Shown: positions 7,437 through 17,697, counted from the first letter of the stretch. The stretch is DNA of 54,201 nt from Bacteroidales bacterium (GCA_004556745.1 SFFY01000010.1:1-54201); one strand, 5' to 3'. The notes: generated from the letters alone by a model not told the origin. Program-made: numbers and translations.

Positions 7437-8144
7437 ATGAGCCAAAACAAAAAGCAAAACGCATTGGACGTGAACGACAAGATTGCACAGTCCGAGGCAT
7501 TTATCAGCAAGTACAAGAAACAACTCATCATCGGCATCGTGGCCGTTGTGGTAATCGTGGGCGGCACGTTCGCTTATATTTACGGCTATGCCAAGCCCCG
7601 CGAAGAGAAAGCGCAGGAACTGCTCGGCAACGTGATGCAGAAATACGTGATGAAGCAAGACTTTGAGAACGCGCTCAAAGGCGATGCCCAGACGCCCGGT
7701 CTTACAAAGATTGCCGAAACTTACGGTTCGACCGATGCCGGTAACGTAGCCAACTACGAAGCAGGTATCTGCTACTTCCACATGGGTAAGATTAAGGAAG
7801 CCATCACTTCGCTCGAAAAGTTCAGCACCAAGGGCGACAATACCATTTCTGCACAGGCTGTAGCCGCTCTTGCCAACTGCTACGCTGCTGACAAGCAACT
7901 CGACAAGGCTGTTGACACGTTCAAGAAGGCTGCCAAGAAGACCGATGTGCCCGCCCTCTGCGCAGAATATACGTTCCAGGCAGCGCAAATCCTCGAATCG
8001 CAGAAGAAGAACGAGGATGCCCTCGCCCTCTATCAGCAAATCAAGGCCGACTATCCCGAATCGCCCCTTTGCGTGAACGAGGAATACAACGGCCAGGTGC
8101 TCGGCGCAGTCATCGACAAATATATTGAGCGACTGACCAAATAA
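7437..8144 (+). CDS. Membrane-anchored tetratricopeptide repeat protein
   Basis: A 235-residue protein with a short cytoplasmic N-terminus, one transmembrane segment (about 30-50, IIGIVAVVVIVGG) and a periplasmic region of TPR-like helix pairs (for example GNVANYEAGICYFHMGKI, then AVAALANCYAADKQ). The layout resembles YfgM-type proteins, which bind chaperones and the Sec translocon, but no specific partner can be assigned. It is the first gene of an operon with ribH, which starts 3 bases after its stop. Confidence 0.8.
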   Translation: MSQNKKQNALDVNDKIAQSEAFISKYKKQLIIGIVAVVVIVGGTFAYIYGYAKPREEKAQELLGNVMQKYVMKQDFENALKGDAQTPGLTKIAETYGSTDAGNVANYEAGICYFHMGKIKEAITSLEKFSTKGDNTISAQAVAALANCYAADKQLDKAVDTFKKAAKKTDVPALCAEYTFQAAQILESQKKNEDALALYQQIKADYPESPLCVNEEYNGQVLGAVIDKYIERLTK

Positions 8145-8147
8145 GAA

Positions 8148-8642
8148 ATGTCTACTCAAAACTTTTCCTACCTCGACGCACAGGTAACACCCATTCCCGA
8201 CGCCACAGATATGCGCATCGGCATCGTGGTGAGCGAATGGAACAACCACATTACGGACAAATTGCTCGAAGGCGCGGTGCAAACGCTCCAAGAACACGGT
8301 GTGGGACTTCCTAAAATCACCATCAAGCGCGTGCCCGGCAGTTTTGAACTGATTTACGGCGCGGCGCAGTTGGCGAAACACGGGCACGTGAACGCCGTAA
8401 TTGCTATCGGCTGCGTGGTTCGCGGCGATACGCCCCACTTCGACTATATCTGCGAAGGCGTGACGCGCGGTTTGGCAGACCTTAATGCCAACGGCAGTAT
8501 CCCCGTCATCTTCGGACTGATTACAACCAACACGCAAGAGCAGGCAGAAGAGCGCGCAGGCGGAAAACTCGGCAACAAAGGCAACGAGTTCGCCGTTACT
8601 GCTATAAAAATGGTAGACTACGCTTGGCAGTTACAGAAATAA
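8148..8642 (+). CDS. ribH: 6,7-dimethyl-8-ribityllumazine synthase
   Basis: A 164-residue enzyme of riboflavin synthesis that condenses 5-amino-6-ribitylamino-uracil with dihydroxybutanone phosphate. Family landmarks are VVSEWNNHIT (about 27-36), VPGSFEL (62-68), the GCVVRGDTPHFDY segment with the proposed proton-transfer residue H97, and the C-terminal GNKGNEFA. The length is normal for a subunit of the pentameric or 60-mer form. It is cotranscribed with the TPR protein. Its last codons contain the predicted promoter of the tRNA-Tyr gene. No other rib genes are present. Confidence 0.95.
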   Translation: MSTQNFSYLDAQVTPIPDATDMRIGIVVSEWNNHITDKLLEGAVQTLQEHGVGLPKITIKRVPGSFELIYGAAQLAKHGHVNAVIAIGCVVRGDTPHFDYICEGVTRGLADLNANGSIPVIFGLITTNTQEQAEERAGGKLGNKGNEFAVTAIKMVDYAWQLQK

Positions 8643-8654
8643 TCTATAACTTTG
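8624..8654 (+). promoter_or_regulatory. Predicted promoter of tRNA-Tyr, overlapping ribH end
   Basis: TTG (8624-8626), 20-base spacer, TAACTTTG (8647-8654). The -33 part lies inside the ribH coding sequence. The predicted start near 8660 is about 30 bases before the tRNA. Confidence 0.6.
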
Positions 8655-8690
8655 CAACGCAAAGAAGCAATAAAACGCTTTAAGTTGCAT

Positions 8691-8773
8691 GGGCAAATAC
8701 CAGAGTGGCCAAATGGGGCAGACTGTAAATCTGCTGGCTTACGCCTTCGGTGGTTCGAATCCATCTTTGCCCA
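8691..8773 (+). tRNA. tRNA-Tyr (GTA)
   Basis: The acceptor stem GGGCAAA (8691-8697) pairs with TTTGCCC (8766-8772), and the discriminator is A8773. The anticodon arm GCAGA-CTGTAAA-TCTGC (8718-8734) has anticodon GTA at 8725-8727. A long variable arm and the T arm (GGTTCGAATCC) follow, as expected for a class II tyrosine tRNA. The 3' CCA is not encoded. Confidence 0.96.
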
Positions 8774-8784
8774 CAAATGTTTTT

Positions 8785-8819
8785 GCAAAAGGGTATGCCT
8801 CAAAGCATACCCTTTTTGC
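8785..8819 (+). terminator. Rho-independent terminator after tRNA-Tyr
   Basis: The stem GCAAAAGGGTATGC pairs with GCATACCCTTTTTGC around a 6-base loop, followed by more T residues. It lies 12 bases after the tRNA and 18 bases before yggS. Confidence 0.75.
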
Positions 8820-8836
8820 TTTTTAATCCTAAGACC

Positions 8837-9505
8837 ATGAGCACTATTAAAAGCCACCTTGCGGACGTGCTCGCCCGTCTGCCGCAGAGCGTACGCCTTG
8901 TTGCAGTGTCGAAGTTTCACCCCGTGACGGCTCTGCAAGAAGCCTACGATTGTGGCCAACGCGTGTTTGGCGAAAGCCGCGTGCAAGAGTTGCAAGCCAA
9001 GCGCGAGGCATTGCCCAAAGACATAGATTGGCATTTTATCGGCCATCTGCAACAAAACAAGGTGAAATACATTGCGCCTTACGTCAGTCTTATCCATGCA
9101 GTTGACAGCCTGCGCCTTTTGCAGGAAATCAACCGTCAGGCCTTGCGCTGCGGGCGTGTCATTCCCTGCTTGCTGGAACTGCACATCGCGCAAGAAGAAA
9201 GCAAATACGGCTTCACGCCCGAAGCCTGCGAGGCGATGCTTGCCGCCGGCGAATGGAAAGAACTTGCGGGTGTGGAGATTGCGGGGCTGATGTGCATGGC
9301 ATCGAATACGGACGACGAGGCGCAAATCCGCCGCGAGTTCCACCTTGCTCACGAACTTTTCCTGCGTTACAAGTCCCTTTATTTCTCTGATAAAGAATAC
9401 TTCAAAGAATGTTCGTGGGGCATGAGCCACGATTATCCGATTGCCGTAGAGGAAGGCGCAACGCTGGTGCGCGTCGGTTCGTACATTTTCGGAGAAAGGA
9501 TATAG
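8837..9505 (+). CDS. PLP homeostasis protein, YggS/PROSC family
   Basis: A 222-residue PLP-binding TIM-barrel protein that buffers pyridoxal phosphate and affects amino acid metabolism. K26 in VAVSKFHP is the expected PLP lysine. FGESRVQE, WHFIGHLQQNK and the C-terminal GMSHDYPIAVEEGATLVRVGSYIFGER are all typical. A frame extends upstream to 8750, but that part lies in the tRNA and terminator, so the ATG at 8837 (MSTIKSHLADV) is chosen. It may be driven by read-through or by its own unrecognised promoter. Confidence 0.93.
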   Translation: MSTIKSHLADVLARLPQSVRLVAVSKFHPVTALQEAYDCGQRVFGESRVQELQAKREALPKDIDWHFIGHLQQNKVKYIAPYVSLIHAVDSLRLLQEINRQALRCGRVIPCLLELHIAQEESKYGFTPEACEAMLAAGEWKELAGVEIAGLMCMASNTDDEAQIRREFHLAHELFLRYKSLYFSDKEYFKECSWGMSHDYPIAVEEGATLVRVGSYIFGERI

Positions 9506-9530
9506 GCAAACAAGCAACTTTTTCATAAGA

Positions 9531-9579
9531 AGCGCACAATATTAGGCTATAACAATCGTTATAAAATAATATTGTGCGT
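9531..9579. repeat. Inverted repeat between yggS and ruvA
   Basis: GCGCACAATATTA (from about 9531) and TAATATTGTGCGT (ending about 9579) form a 12-13-base stem with an AT-rich loop. It could end yggS transcripts, but no T-run follows. Confidence 0.45.
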
Positions 9580-9627
9580 TTCGCGGTAATATGCCGCTAT
9601 GGCGCATCAAAAGGATTTGGAAATACA

Positions 9628-10230
9628 ATGATTGAATACATCAAAGGACAATTAGACGACTTAACGCCCACGCAGGCAACTGTCGAAGCCGGCGGCGTGG
9701 GATATGCGCTGCTCGTTTCGCTCAACACGTATTCCGACGTTCAGGGCAAGAGGGACGTGAAACTGTATGTTTACGAAGCCATCCGCGAGGACGCACATCT
9801 GCTCTACGGCTTCGCCACGAAGCAGGAGCGCGAACTGTTCACACTTCTTATTTCCGTGAACGGCGTGGGTGGGCAGACGGCACGCATGATACTCTCTGCG
9901 TTTACGCCTGCCGAGTTGGCTGGCATTATCCAAAACGAAGACGTGCGCTCGCTCAAAAGCGTGAAAGGCATTGGCCCGAAGGCCGCGCAGCGCATCATTC
10001 TCGATTTGCGCGACAAGGTGATGGGCATTTTGGCAGATGGCGGCGGCGCGGCAGAAGCAAGCGGCGGGCAGCCCGTGGCTAATAAGGCGGTGGTGGACGA
10101 AGCCGTTTCCGCACTCACTGTGCTCGGTTTCCCGCCCGCTCCCACGCACAAAGTAATCATGCAGCTTATCCGCCAGCAGCCGGATGCCACGGTGGAGGAA
10201 CTGATAAAGCAGGGACTGAAATTGCTGTAA
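9628..10230 (+). CDS. ruvA: Holliday junction branch migration protein RuvA
   Basis: A 200-residue subunit that binds four-way junctions and directs the RuvB motor. The N-terminal OB domain begins MIEYIKGQLDDL. Two helix-hairpin-helix motifs follow (VNGVGGQTARMIL near 73-85 and VKGIGPKAAQRIIL near 108-121), then a flexible Ala/Gly-rich linker and domain III, which contacts RuvB. A frame runs back to 9574, but the added residues are unrelated to the family, so the ATG at 9628 is used. RuvB and RuvC are not nearby. An octamer repeat (10236-10285) starts 6 bases after the stop. Confidence 0.95.
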   Translation: MIEYIKGQLDDLTPTQATVEAGGVGYALLVSLNTYSDVQGKRDVKLYVYEAIREDAHLLYGFATKQERELFTLLISVNGVGGQTARMILSAFTPAELAGIIQNEDVRSLKSVKGIGPKAAQRIILDLRDKVMGILADGGGAAEASGGQPVANKAVVDEAVSALTVLGFPPAPTHKVIMQLIRQQPDATVEELIKQGLKLL

Positions 10231-10235
10231 AGTTT

Positions 10236-10285
10236 TAGTAGACGAGTAGACGAGTAAACGAGTAAACAAGTAGACGAGTAGACGA
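10236..10285. repeat. Octamer repeat, direct array (copy 3)
   Basis: Six tandem octamers (GAGTAGAC, GAGTAAAC, AAGTAGAC), with no inverted arm. It fills the space between ruvA and the GTG start of sprA. Confidence 0.85.
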
Positions 10286-10293
10286 TTTTTAAG

Positions 10294-13200
10294 GTGAAAT
10301 CTTCTTTCCTGAAAATATTATTTATTGCCTTGATGCTGGCTGCGGCAGTGTCGGCAGTGTTGCGGGCGTATGCGATACGTCCCGCTTTTGCCATGCACCG
10401 GGCAGAGACGGGCGTTGCCACCGCGCCGCCCGACACGGTGGCCCCGCGCTTTAAGGTGAAGCGCACCACCATTCAGGACGAAGACGAACCGAAGGCAAGC
10501 ATCGACCTCAAAGACCCCGAGAACCTGAAGACAGAAGCAGAGTACAACGAAAAGGAAGATACCTACCGCCTCGGCACGAAACTTGGCGACGACTATCTCG
10601 AAACGCCGTTTTTCATGACGAGCGAGGAATACATGAATTGGAGTTTCCGCCGCTCCATGTCGGAATACTATCGCTCGAAGAACCGCGACGACTTCAAGGC
10701 AAAGGGCAAAGAGAAGTTCGACTTCACCGACATGAAGTTCAGCCTCGGGCCAGCTGATAAAATATTCGGCCCGGGCGGCGTGCGCATCAAGACACAGGGC
10801 TCCGCCGAGCTGAAAATCGGCGCGAACACGCGCTTTACCGACAACCCCTCGCTCTCGGAGCGCAACCGCAAGGTATTCGGCTTCGATTTTGACGAGAAAA
10901 TCAATATCAGCGTCAACGGCAAGGTGGGCGACAAGGTGAACCTCGACTTCAACTATAACTCAGAAGCCACTTTCAACTTCGACACGCAAAACCTCAAACT
11001 GCACTACGAAGGTAAGGAAGACGAAATCATCAAACTCATCGAGGCGGGCAACATCTCCATGCCCACCAACTCGTCGCTCATTCGCGGCGCGTCGTCGCTC
11101 TTCGGTATCCGCGCCGATCTGCAATTCGGCAAATTCAAAATCAGCACGGTCATTTCCCAAAAGAAGTCCAGTTCGCAGAGCGTCAGCTCCAAGGGCGGCG
11201 TGCAGCTCACCAATTATGAGTTTTCGGCTGATGCCTACGACGAAAACCGCCACTTCTTCCTCGCGCACTATTTCCGGGATAAATACAACGCCAATATGGC
11301 GCAGCTGCCCACCATTACCTCGGGCATAAAGATTAACCGCGTGGAGATTTGGGTGACCAATAAGAACGGTACGACTACCAACACGCGCAACCTCGTGGCA
11401 ATGGCCGACCTCGGCGAGCACGACTATATCGGCAACCCGCTCTGGACACCCGGTGCGGACGTGAACCCCTGCAATGCCGCCAACTCCCTTTATTCTTACC
11501 TCGCCAACGAACTCGCCGCCGCGCGCGACATTTCGCAGTCAACGCAGACACTGGACGGCTTTGGCCTCTCCGGCGGCGTGGATTACGAGAAACTGGAAAA
11601 CGCCCGCCTGCTTAACTCTTCGGAATACATCTTAAACGAGGCACTCGGCTACATCTCGCTCAAATCGACGCTGCAAACCGACCAAGTGCTGGCCGTGGCG
11701 TATGAGTACACTTACAGAGGGCAGAACTATCAGGTCGGCGAGTTTTCCACCGACCGCCAGAACAATAAAGAGGCGCTCTTCGTAAAGGCACTGCGCAACA
11801 CGGCCTGCACGCCGAAGATGCCCAACTGGAACCTGATGATGAAAAACGTCTATTCCCTCAACGCATCGTCAATCCAGAAAGAAAAGTTCCGCCTCGACAT
11901 CAAGATTTTGAGCGACACGACGGGCGTATATCTCTCATACATCCCCGAGCCTGCGCTGAAAAGCAAGAAAATCATACAGCTCATCGGCCTTGACCGCCTC
12001 GACAACAACAACCGCCGCAATCCCAACGGCTATTTCGACTATGTGGAGGGCTACACCATTGACGCTTCGAGCGGCCGCGTGTACTTCCCCGTCGTTGAGC
12101 CTTTCGGTAAGGACCTCTCCGCCGCTATCGGCAACGAAGAGGTGGCGAAACGCTATGTGTTCCAAGAACTTTACGACTCCACGCGCACCGTTGCGCGGCA
12201 AATTGCCGAGAAGAACAAATATCAGATTTCGGGACAATACAAAGCCTCGCGCAACGACGAGATCGACCTCGGCGCGATGAACATACCGCGCGGCTCGGTG
12301 CTCGTAACCGCCGGCGGGCAGACGCTCTCGGAAGGTGCGGACTATACCGTGGACTACAATTCCGGCATCGTGCGCATACTCAATCAGAGTATCCTCGATG
12401 CAGGCACGCCCGTGAATGTGAGCCTCGAAAGCAACACGGATTACGGCATGCAGCGCAAAACGCTCTTCGGCATGACGTGGGAATACGACTTTTCCAAAGA
12501 CTTCCAAATCGGTGGTACGTTCATGCACCTCGGCGAAAAGCCGCTCACCACGAAGGTCGCCATGGGTAGCGAGCCGCTCAATAATACTATATGGGGCGTG
12601 AACATATCGTGGAAGAAACAGAGCCAGAGGCTTACGGACTGGCTCGACAAACTCCCTCTCATACATTGCACCGCCCCGTCGAGCATCAGTTTCACTGGTG
12701 AATTTGCACAACTCATTGCAGGCAAGAACAAAGGAGCACAGGGCAACGCCTCCTACATCGACGACTTTGAGAGTGCCAAGAGCAACATCGACATCTCCAA
12801 CCCTGTGGAGTGGAACCTGTGCGCCGTGCCATCGGTGTTTGACGAGGCGAAACTGACAAACGACGTGCGCTACGGCTACAACCGCGCCCGCCTTGCCTGG
12901 TATTACATCGACCCGCTCTTCACGCGCCGCTCGTCATCGCTCACGCCGGGCCACCTGAAAAACGACCTCGCACAGCTTTCCGACCCGTGGGTGCGCGAGG
13001 TGTACAAGAGCGAGTTGTTTCCCAACAAGAGCATCAACATGAAGGAGGCCAACACCCTCAATGTGCTCAACCTTGCCTACTATCCCAACGAGCGCGGCCC
13101 GTACAACCTTGACCCCGTCCTTGATGAAGACGGACATTTGCCCAATCCCTCCAAACGCTGGGGCGGCATGATGCGCAAACTGGAAACGAGCGATTTTGAA

Positions 13201-16200
13201 AATGCCAATATCGAGTACATCGAGTTTTGGCTGATGGATCCCTTTGTCAAGAATGAAGACAATCCTGCTGCCGTGAGCGGCGACCTCTACATCAACCTCG
13301 GCGAGGTGAGCGAGGACGTGCTCAAAGACGGCAAGAAGTTCTACGAGAGCGGCCTGCCCGTCGACGGCGACCCCACGCAGTATTCTGAAACCGTGTGGGG
13401 ACGCGTGCCCACGCAAAACAGCGTGACTTATGCGTTCAACACCGCCAGCGGCTCGCGCCAGAACCAAGACGTGGGCTTCAACGGCCTGACGAGCGAGCAG
13501 GAGCGCAGCTATCCCGCTTACGCCGACTATCTCACAAAGGTGCAGGCAGTGGTGAAGCCCGAAGTCTTTCAGGATATCTACAACTCGCCTTCTGCCGACA
13601 AGTATCACTATTTCCGTGGCACGGACTACGATAATGAGCAGCGTTCTATCCTCGACCGATACAAATATATCAATAACCCCAACGGCAACTCCGTAGATGC
13701 CGACAACTCACCCGAGAGTTACAGCACGGCCTATAAGACCTCGCCCGACGTGGAGGACATCAACCAAGACTTCACGCTCAACGAGTACGAAAAGTATTAC
13801 CAGTACCGCGTGCGCATCTCGCCCGAGGCGATGAATGTGGGCAGCAACTACATCACCGACAAGCGCATCACGAGTGTTACCACCCGCGACGGCGTGTCTA
13901 AGCAGGCGGTGTGGTATCTGTTCCGTATTCCCGTGAAGGAATACGAGAAGAACGTGGGCGGCATCTCCGACTTCTCGAGCATTCGCTTCATGCGTATGTA
14001 TATGACGAACTTTGAAAATCCCGTCGTCCTGCGCTTCGCCACGCTCAACCTCGTGCACGCCGAGTGGCGCACCTACGAGCAGAGCCTCTACGCCGGCAAG
14101 GCCCCCGACGTGAGCGGCACGGTGAGCGCTTCGGCCGTGAGCTTTGAGGAGAACAACGAGAAACAGCCCGTCAACTACGTCATACCGCCCGGCATCAGCC
14201 GCGTCATCGACCCTGGGCAGGACCAAGTGCTGCAAAACGACGAGCAGGCACTGGCCATCACCGTGAAGCAGCTGGCCTCCAACGATGCACGTGCCGTCTA
14301 CAAGAATACTTCGCTTGACCTCCGCCGCTACAAGCACCTGCAGATGTTTACCCACGCCAACAGCCTCCCCGGCGAAACGCCTGTGGAGGACGGACAGGCA
14401 AGCCTCTTCCTGCGTCTCGGCACGGACTACAAGAATAATTTCTACGAATACGAAATTCCCTTGAAAATCACCCCCGACGGGCTTTATCCCAACTCCGATG
14501 CCGGTGCGCGCATCGTGTGGCCGGAGGAGAATATGCTCGACATAGACCTCTCCGTCTTTACTGCCGCCAAGCGCAACCGCAATCGGCAGAAGTCGCTCGG
14601 GCTGATCTCCTACGCGCAGCTTTATTCGGAATACGACGCCGACCGTCCTGCCAACAAGATCAGCGTGATGGGCAACCCCACGCTTGGCGAGGTGCGCACC
14701 ATCATGATTGGCGTGCGCAACAATTCGCGCGATGCGCGCAGCGTCGAGGTGTGGGCTAACGAACTTCGCCTTCAAGAGTTTTCCAACAACGGCGGCTGGG
14801 CGGCACGCGGTGCTTTGAACCTCCAGCTTTCCGACCTCGCCTCAGTGAACCTCACGGGCCACGTCGAGACCGAAGGCTTCGGCGGCATCGAGGAAAGCGT
14901 ATCGCAGCGGCGCGACGACAATCTCTATGAATACAGCGTTACCACCAACGTGGAAGTGGGTAAGCTCCTGCCTGAAAAGGTAAAGCTCCAAGCACCCATT
15001 TACTACGCTTACTCCAAGCAGCGCACCTCGCCCCGCTACAATCCGCTCGATACAGACATGACCATGGAAGAAGCCCTCGACGGACTGGCTACGAAGGCGG
15101 AGAAAGACTCGCTGAAAAACATTGCGGAGACTGTGGTCATCAACAAGAACTTCAGCATCTCCGGCGCACGCTTCAACATTTCCACGAAGCGTCACCCCAT
15201 GCCTTACGACCCCGCAAACTTTACTTTTGGCTACGCCCATAGTTCGCGTAACACCACGGGCGAGACTACGGCGTGGGAGAAAGATGAAAACTGGAAATGG
15301 AACTTTGGTTACAGCTATACGCCTAACTATAAGCCTTACGAACCCTTTAAGAAATTGAAGGGCAAAAGCCCGTGGCTCAAGATCGTCAAGGAACAAAATT
15401 TCAACTATATTCCGCAAAACATCGCTTTCAACTCCGACATCAACCGCACTTACTACGAGTTTCAGGAGCGCGATATGGAAAATCTCGACAACTCGTCGAT
15501 ACCCCTAACGTGGTCGAGCGACTTCCTTTGGGACCGCTCTTTCCAGTTGCGCTGGGACTTGACGAAGAGCATACACGCCTCTTTCTCTTCTGGCACAAAC
15601 GCTGAAATCGAGCAGCCCTATACTGCTGTAAACAAGGACCTTTACCCCGACCGCTACTCGGCCTGGAAAGATTCCGTTTGGCAAAGCATCAAGCACATGG
15701 GGCGTCCCTTGTCGTATCAGCAGACCTTTGATTTCACCTGGAAACTGCCGCTCAACAAACTGCCGCTCTTCGACTGGCTCACCGCCGACTTTGCCTACAA
15801 CGGCACGTACAACTGGACGCGCGGCACCGACCTCGAAGACGGCTCGACCATGGGCAACAACATCTCCAACTCCAGCAGCAAGACCTACAACGCACGCCTC
15901 AACCTCGAAACGCTCTACAACCACGTACCGTTCTTGAAGAAGACCAACAAGAAGTTTGCCGCATCTACCACCACCGCCAAGAAGAAAACGGAGCCGAAAA
16001 ACTTCACGAAGGAGATACAGCTCAAGGCCGACACCACGCTCACCATTCAGCACAACCAGAAGAGCAAGAAACTCCGCGTCACCGCCCTCCGCCCCGACGG
16101 CACGCGCTATCCCATTCGCTACAAGGTGGTCGACAATAATAAAATCATCGTACTCTCTCAGGACACCGCGCGGCTCAAGCTCACCGTCAGCCCGCGCAAG

Positions 16201-17688
16201 CGCACCGAGGAGCAAGGCTGGTACAAGGCACTGCAATATGCCTCGCGCTTCCTTATGATGGTGCGCAACGTGAGTGTGAACTACACCGACAAGCAAAACC
16301 TCAACGTGCCGGGTTTCCTGCCCAACGTGGGCGACTACTTTGGCCAAAACAACAGCGGCGGCTTGCAGCCCGGCCTTGACTTCGCCTTCGGTTTCACGGG
16401 CGAGGACTGGCTCTATAAGGCAAAGGACAAAGGCTGGCTGCTCTGCTCGGACGACCTCATCACGCCCGCCACAATGAGCCAAAACCGCAATCTCTCCATT
16501 CGCGCCACGCTCGAACCGTTCAAGGATGTGAAGATTGACCTCTCCGCCACGCGCAACGAGACGAAAAACTCTTCCGTCCAGTACATGTTCGACGGTATGC
16601 CCACCACGCGCACCGGGTCATTCTCGATGACAACCATATCTATCGGCTCGGCGTTTGAGAAGACCGGCTCGCCCGACAAGGGCTATAAGAGTAAGACGTT
16701 CGAGAAATTCGCAGGTTCCCTCGCAGCCTATCGCGACCGCGTCGAGGCACAGTATGCCGGAGCACCTTATCCCGCAGGCTCCGCCCTGGCCGGCCAGACC
16801 TTCGACCCGGCCAACGGCACGGTATCGCCTTATGCCGCCAACGTGATGATACCCGCCTTCCTCGATACCTATACGGCTGGCGGCAGCGGGTTGGACATCT
16901 TCCCCAAACTCTCCGCGTTGCTACCCAACTGGTCGGTGAGCTACGGTGGGCTCGGCAAGTTGCCGAAGATGAAGAAGGTATTCAAGAGTTTCAACCTCAA
17001 TCATGCTTACAAGAGTGTCTACACCGTGGGCTCTTACAGTTCGTTCACCTCTTATCAGGAATATATGAACGGCTTTGGCTTCGTCACGGACGTGGCCACG
17101 GGCAGCCCTGTGCCGAGCTGTGAATTCGACGTCAGCACCGTGAGCATCAACGAAAGTTTCTCGCCCCTGATTGGCGTGGACATGACGTTTGTAAACAATA
17201 TCACCACCAAGGTGGAATACCGCAAGACGCGCGTGCTCACGCTGAGCATGACCTCGCAGCAGTTGAGCGAATCGCGCTCCAACGACCTCGTCATCGGCCT
17301 GGGCTACAAAATCAGCAACCTCAACCTCTTTGCTCCCAAAAAGACCGTGAAGAGTAAGGCGAAACGCACGGGCAGTTCCGCGCAGAATAGCGACAACGCC
17401 AAGAAAACCGGCTCCACCGGCTTTGCCTCCGACCTCAATCTGCGCCTCGACTTCACCATCCGCAACCAAAGCGTACTCAACCGCGACATCGCCACCCTGA
17501 TTTCGCAAGCCACGAGCGGCAACAAAGCGGTGCAGGTGTCCTTCGCCGCCGACTACGCCCTCAGCAAATACATCACCCTCACCGCCTACTACGACCGTCA
17601 GATGAACAAGCCCCTCCTCACGTCCAGCTCTTATCCTGTCACCACTCAGGACTTCGGCTTCAGCATTAAGTTTATATTGAATAGGTAG
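10294..17688 (+). CDS. sprA: Type IX secretion translocon protein SprA
   Basis: A 2464-residue outer membrane protein of the SprA/Sov family. In Flavobacterium SprA is the 36-strand barrel that moves T9SS cargo across the outer membrane and binds PorV. Seen here are a signal peptide (MKSSFLKILFIALMLAAAVS), repeated amphipathic strand segments ending in aromatic residues, and characteristic stretches such as GNISMPTNSSLIRG and GKNKGAQGNASYIDDFESAK. The length is normal for the family. The start is GTG (10294-10296), directly after an octamer repeat. The last residues (GFSIKFILNR) look like a terminal barrel strand. It is clustered with porU and porV. Confidence 0.95.
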   Translation: MKSSFLKILFIALMLAAAVSAVLRAYAIRPAFAMHRAETGVATAPPDTVAPRFKVKRTTIQDEDEPKASIDLKDPENLKTEAEYNEKEDTYRLGTKLGDDYLETPFFMTSEEYMNWSFRRSMSEYYRSKNRDDFKAKGKEKFDFTDMKFSLGPADKIFGPGGVRIKTQGSAELKIGANTRFTDNPSLSERNRKVFGFDFDEKINISVNGKVGDKVNLDFNYNSEATFNFDTQNLKLHYEGKEDEIIKLIEAGNISMPTNSSLIRGASSLFGIRADLQFGKFKISTVISQKKSSSQSVSSKGGVQLTNYEFSADAYDENRHFFLAHYFRDKYNANMAQLPTITSGIKINRVEIWVTNKNGTTTNTRNLVAMADLGEHDYIGNPLWTPGADVNPCNAANSLYSYLANELAAARDISQSTQTLDGFGLSGGVDYEKLENARLLNSSEYILNEALGYISLKSTLQTDQVLAVAYEYTYRGQNYQVGEFSTDRQNNKEALFVKALRNTACTPKMPNWNLMMKNVYSLNASSIQKEKFRLDIKILSDTTGVYLSYIPEPALKSKKIIQLIGLDRLDNNNRRNPNGYFDYVEGYTIDASSGRVYFPVVEPFGKDLSAAIGNEEVAKRYVFQELYDSTRTVARQIAEKNKYQISGQYKASRNDEIDLGAMNIPRGSVLVTAGGQTLSEGADYTVDYNSGIVRILNQSILDAGTPVNVSLESNTDYGMQRKTLFGMTWEYDFSKDFQIGGTFMHLGEKPLTTKVAMGSEPLNNTIWGVNISWKKQSQRLTDWLDKLPLIHCTAPSSISFTGEFAQLIAGKNKGAQGNASYIDDFESAKSNIDISNPVEWNLCAVPSVFDEAKLTNDVRYGYNRARLAWYYIDPLFTRRSSSLTPGHLKNDLAQLSDPWVREVYKSELFPNKSINMKEANTLNVLNLAYYPNERGPYNLDPVLDEDGHLPNPSKRWGGMMRKLETSDFENANIEYIEFWLMDPFVKNEDNPAAVSGDLYINLGEVSEDVLKDGKKFYESGLPVDGDPTQYSETVWGRVPTQNSVTYAFNTASGSRQNQDVGFNGLTSEQERSYPAYADYLTKVQAVVKPEVFQDIYNSPSADKYHYFRGTDYDNEQRSILDRYKYINNPNGNSVDADNSPESYSTAYKTSPDVEDINQDFTLNEYEKYYQYRVRISPEAMNVGSNYITDKRITSVTTRDGVSKQAVWYLFRIPVKEYEKNVGGISDFSSIRFMRMYMTNFENPVVLRFATLNLVHAEWRTYEQSLYAGKAPDVSGTVSASAVSFEENNEKQPVNYVIPPGISRVIDPGQDQVLQNDEQALAITVKQLASNDARAVYKNTSLDLRRYKHLQMFTHANSLPGETPVEDGQASLFLRLGTDYKNNFYEYEIPLKITPDGLYPNSDAGARIVWPEENMLDIDLSVFTAAKRNRNRQKSLGLISYAQLYSEYDADRPANKISVMGNPTLGEVRTIMIGVRNNSRDARSVEVWANELRLQEFSNNGGWAARGALNLQLSDLASVNLTGHVETEGFGGIEESVSQRRDDNLYEYSVTTNVEVGKLLPEKVKLQAPIYYAYSKQRTSPRYNPLDTDMTMEEALDGLATKAEKDSLKNIAETVVINKNFSISGARFNISTKRHPMPYDPANFTFGYAHSSRNTTGETTAWEKDENWKWNFGYSYTPNYKPYEPFKKLKGKSPWLKIVKEQNFNYIPQNIAFNSDINRTYYEFQERDMENLDNSSIPLTWSSDFLWDRSFQLRWDLTKSIHASFSSGTNAEIEQPYTAVNKDLYPDRYSAWKDSVWQSIKHMGRPLSYQQTFDFTWKLPLNKLPLFDWLTADFAYNGTYNWTRGTDLEDGSTMGNNISNSSSKTYNARLNLETLYNHVPFLKKTNKKFAASTTTAKKKTEPKNFTKEIQLKADTTLTIQHNQKSKKLRVTALRPDGTRYPIRYKVVDNNKIIVLSQDTARLKLTVSPRKRTEEQGWYKALQYASRFLMMVRNVSVNYTDKQNLNVPGFLPNVGDYFGQNNSGGLQPGLDFAFGFTGEDWLYKAKDKGWLLCSDDLITPATMSQNRNLSIRATLEPFKDVKIDLSATRNETKNSSVQYMFDGMPTTRTGSFSMTTISIGSAFEKTGSPDKGYKSKTFEKFAGSLAAYRDRVEAQYAGAPYPAGSALAGQTFDPANGTVSPYAANVMIPAFLDTYTAGGSGLDIFPKLSALLPNWSVSYGGLGKLPKMKKVFKSFNLNHAYKSVYTVGSYSSFTSYQEYMNGFGFVTDVATGSPVPSCEFDVSTVSINESFSPLIGVDMTFVNNITTKVEYRKTRVLTLSMTSQQLSESRSNDLVIGLGYKISNLNLFAPKKTVKSKAKRTGSSAQNSDNAKKTGSTGFASDLNLRLDFTIRNQSVLNRDIATLISQATSGNKAVQVSFAADYALSKYITLTAYYDRQMNKPLLTSSSYPVTTQDFGFSIKFILNR

Positions 17689-17697
17689 GGTGTTGGG

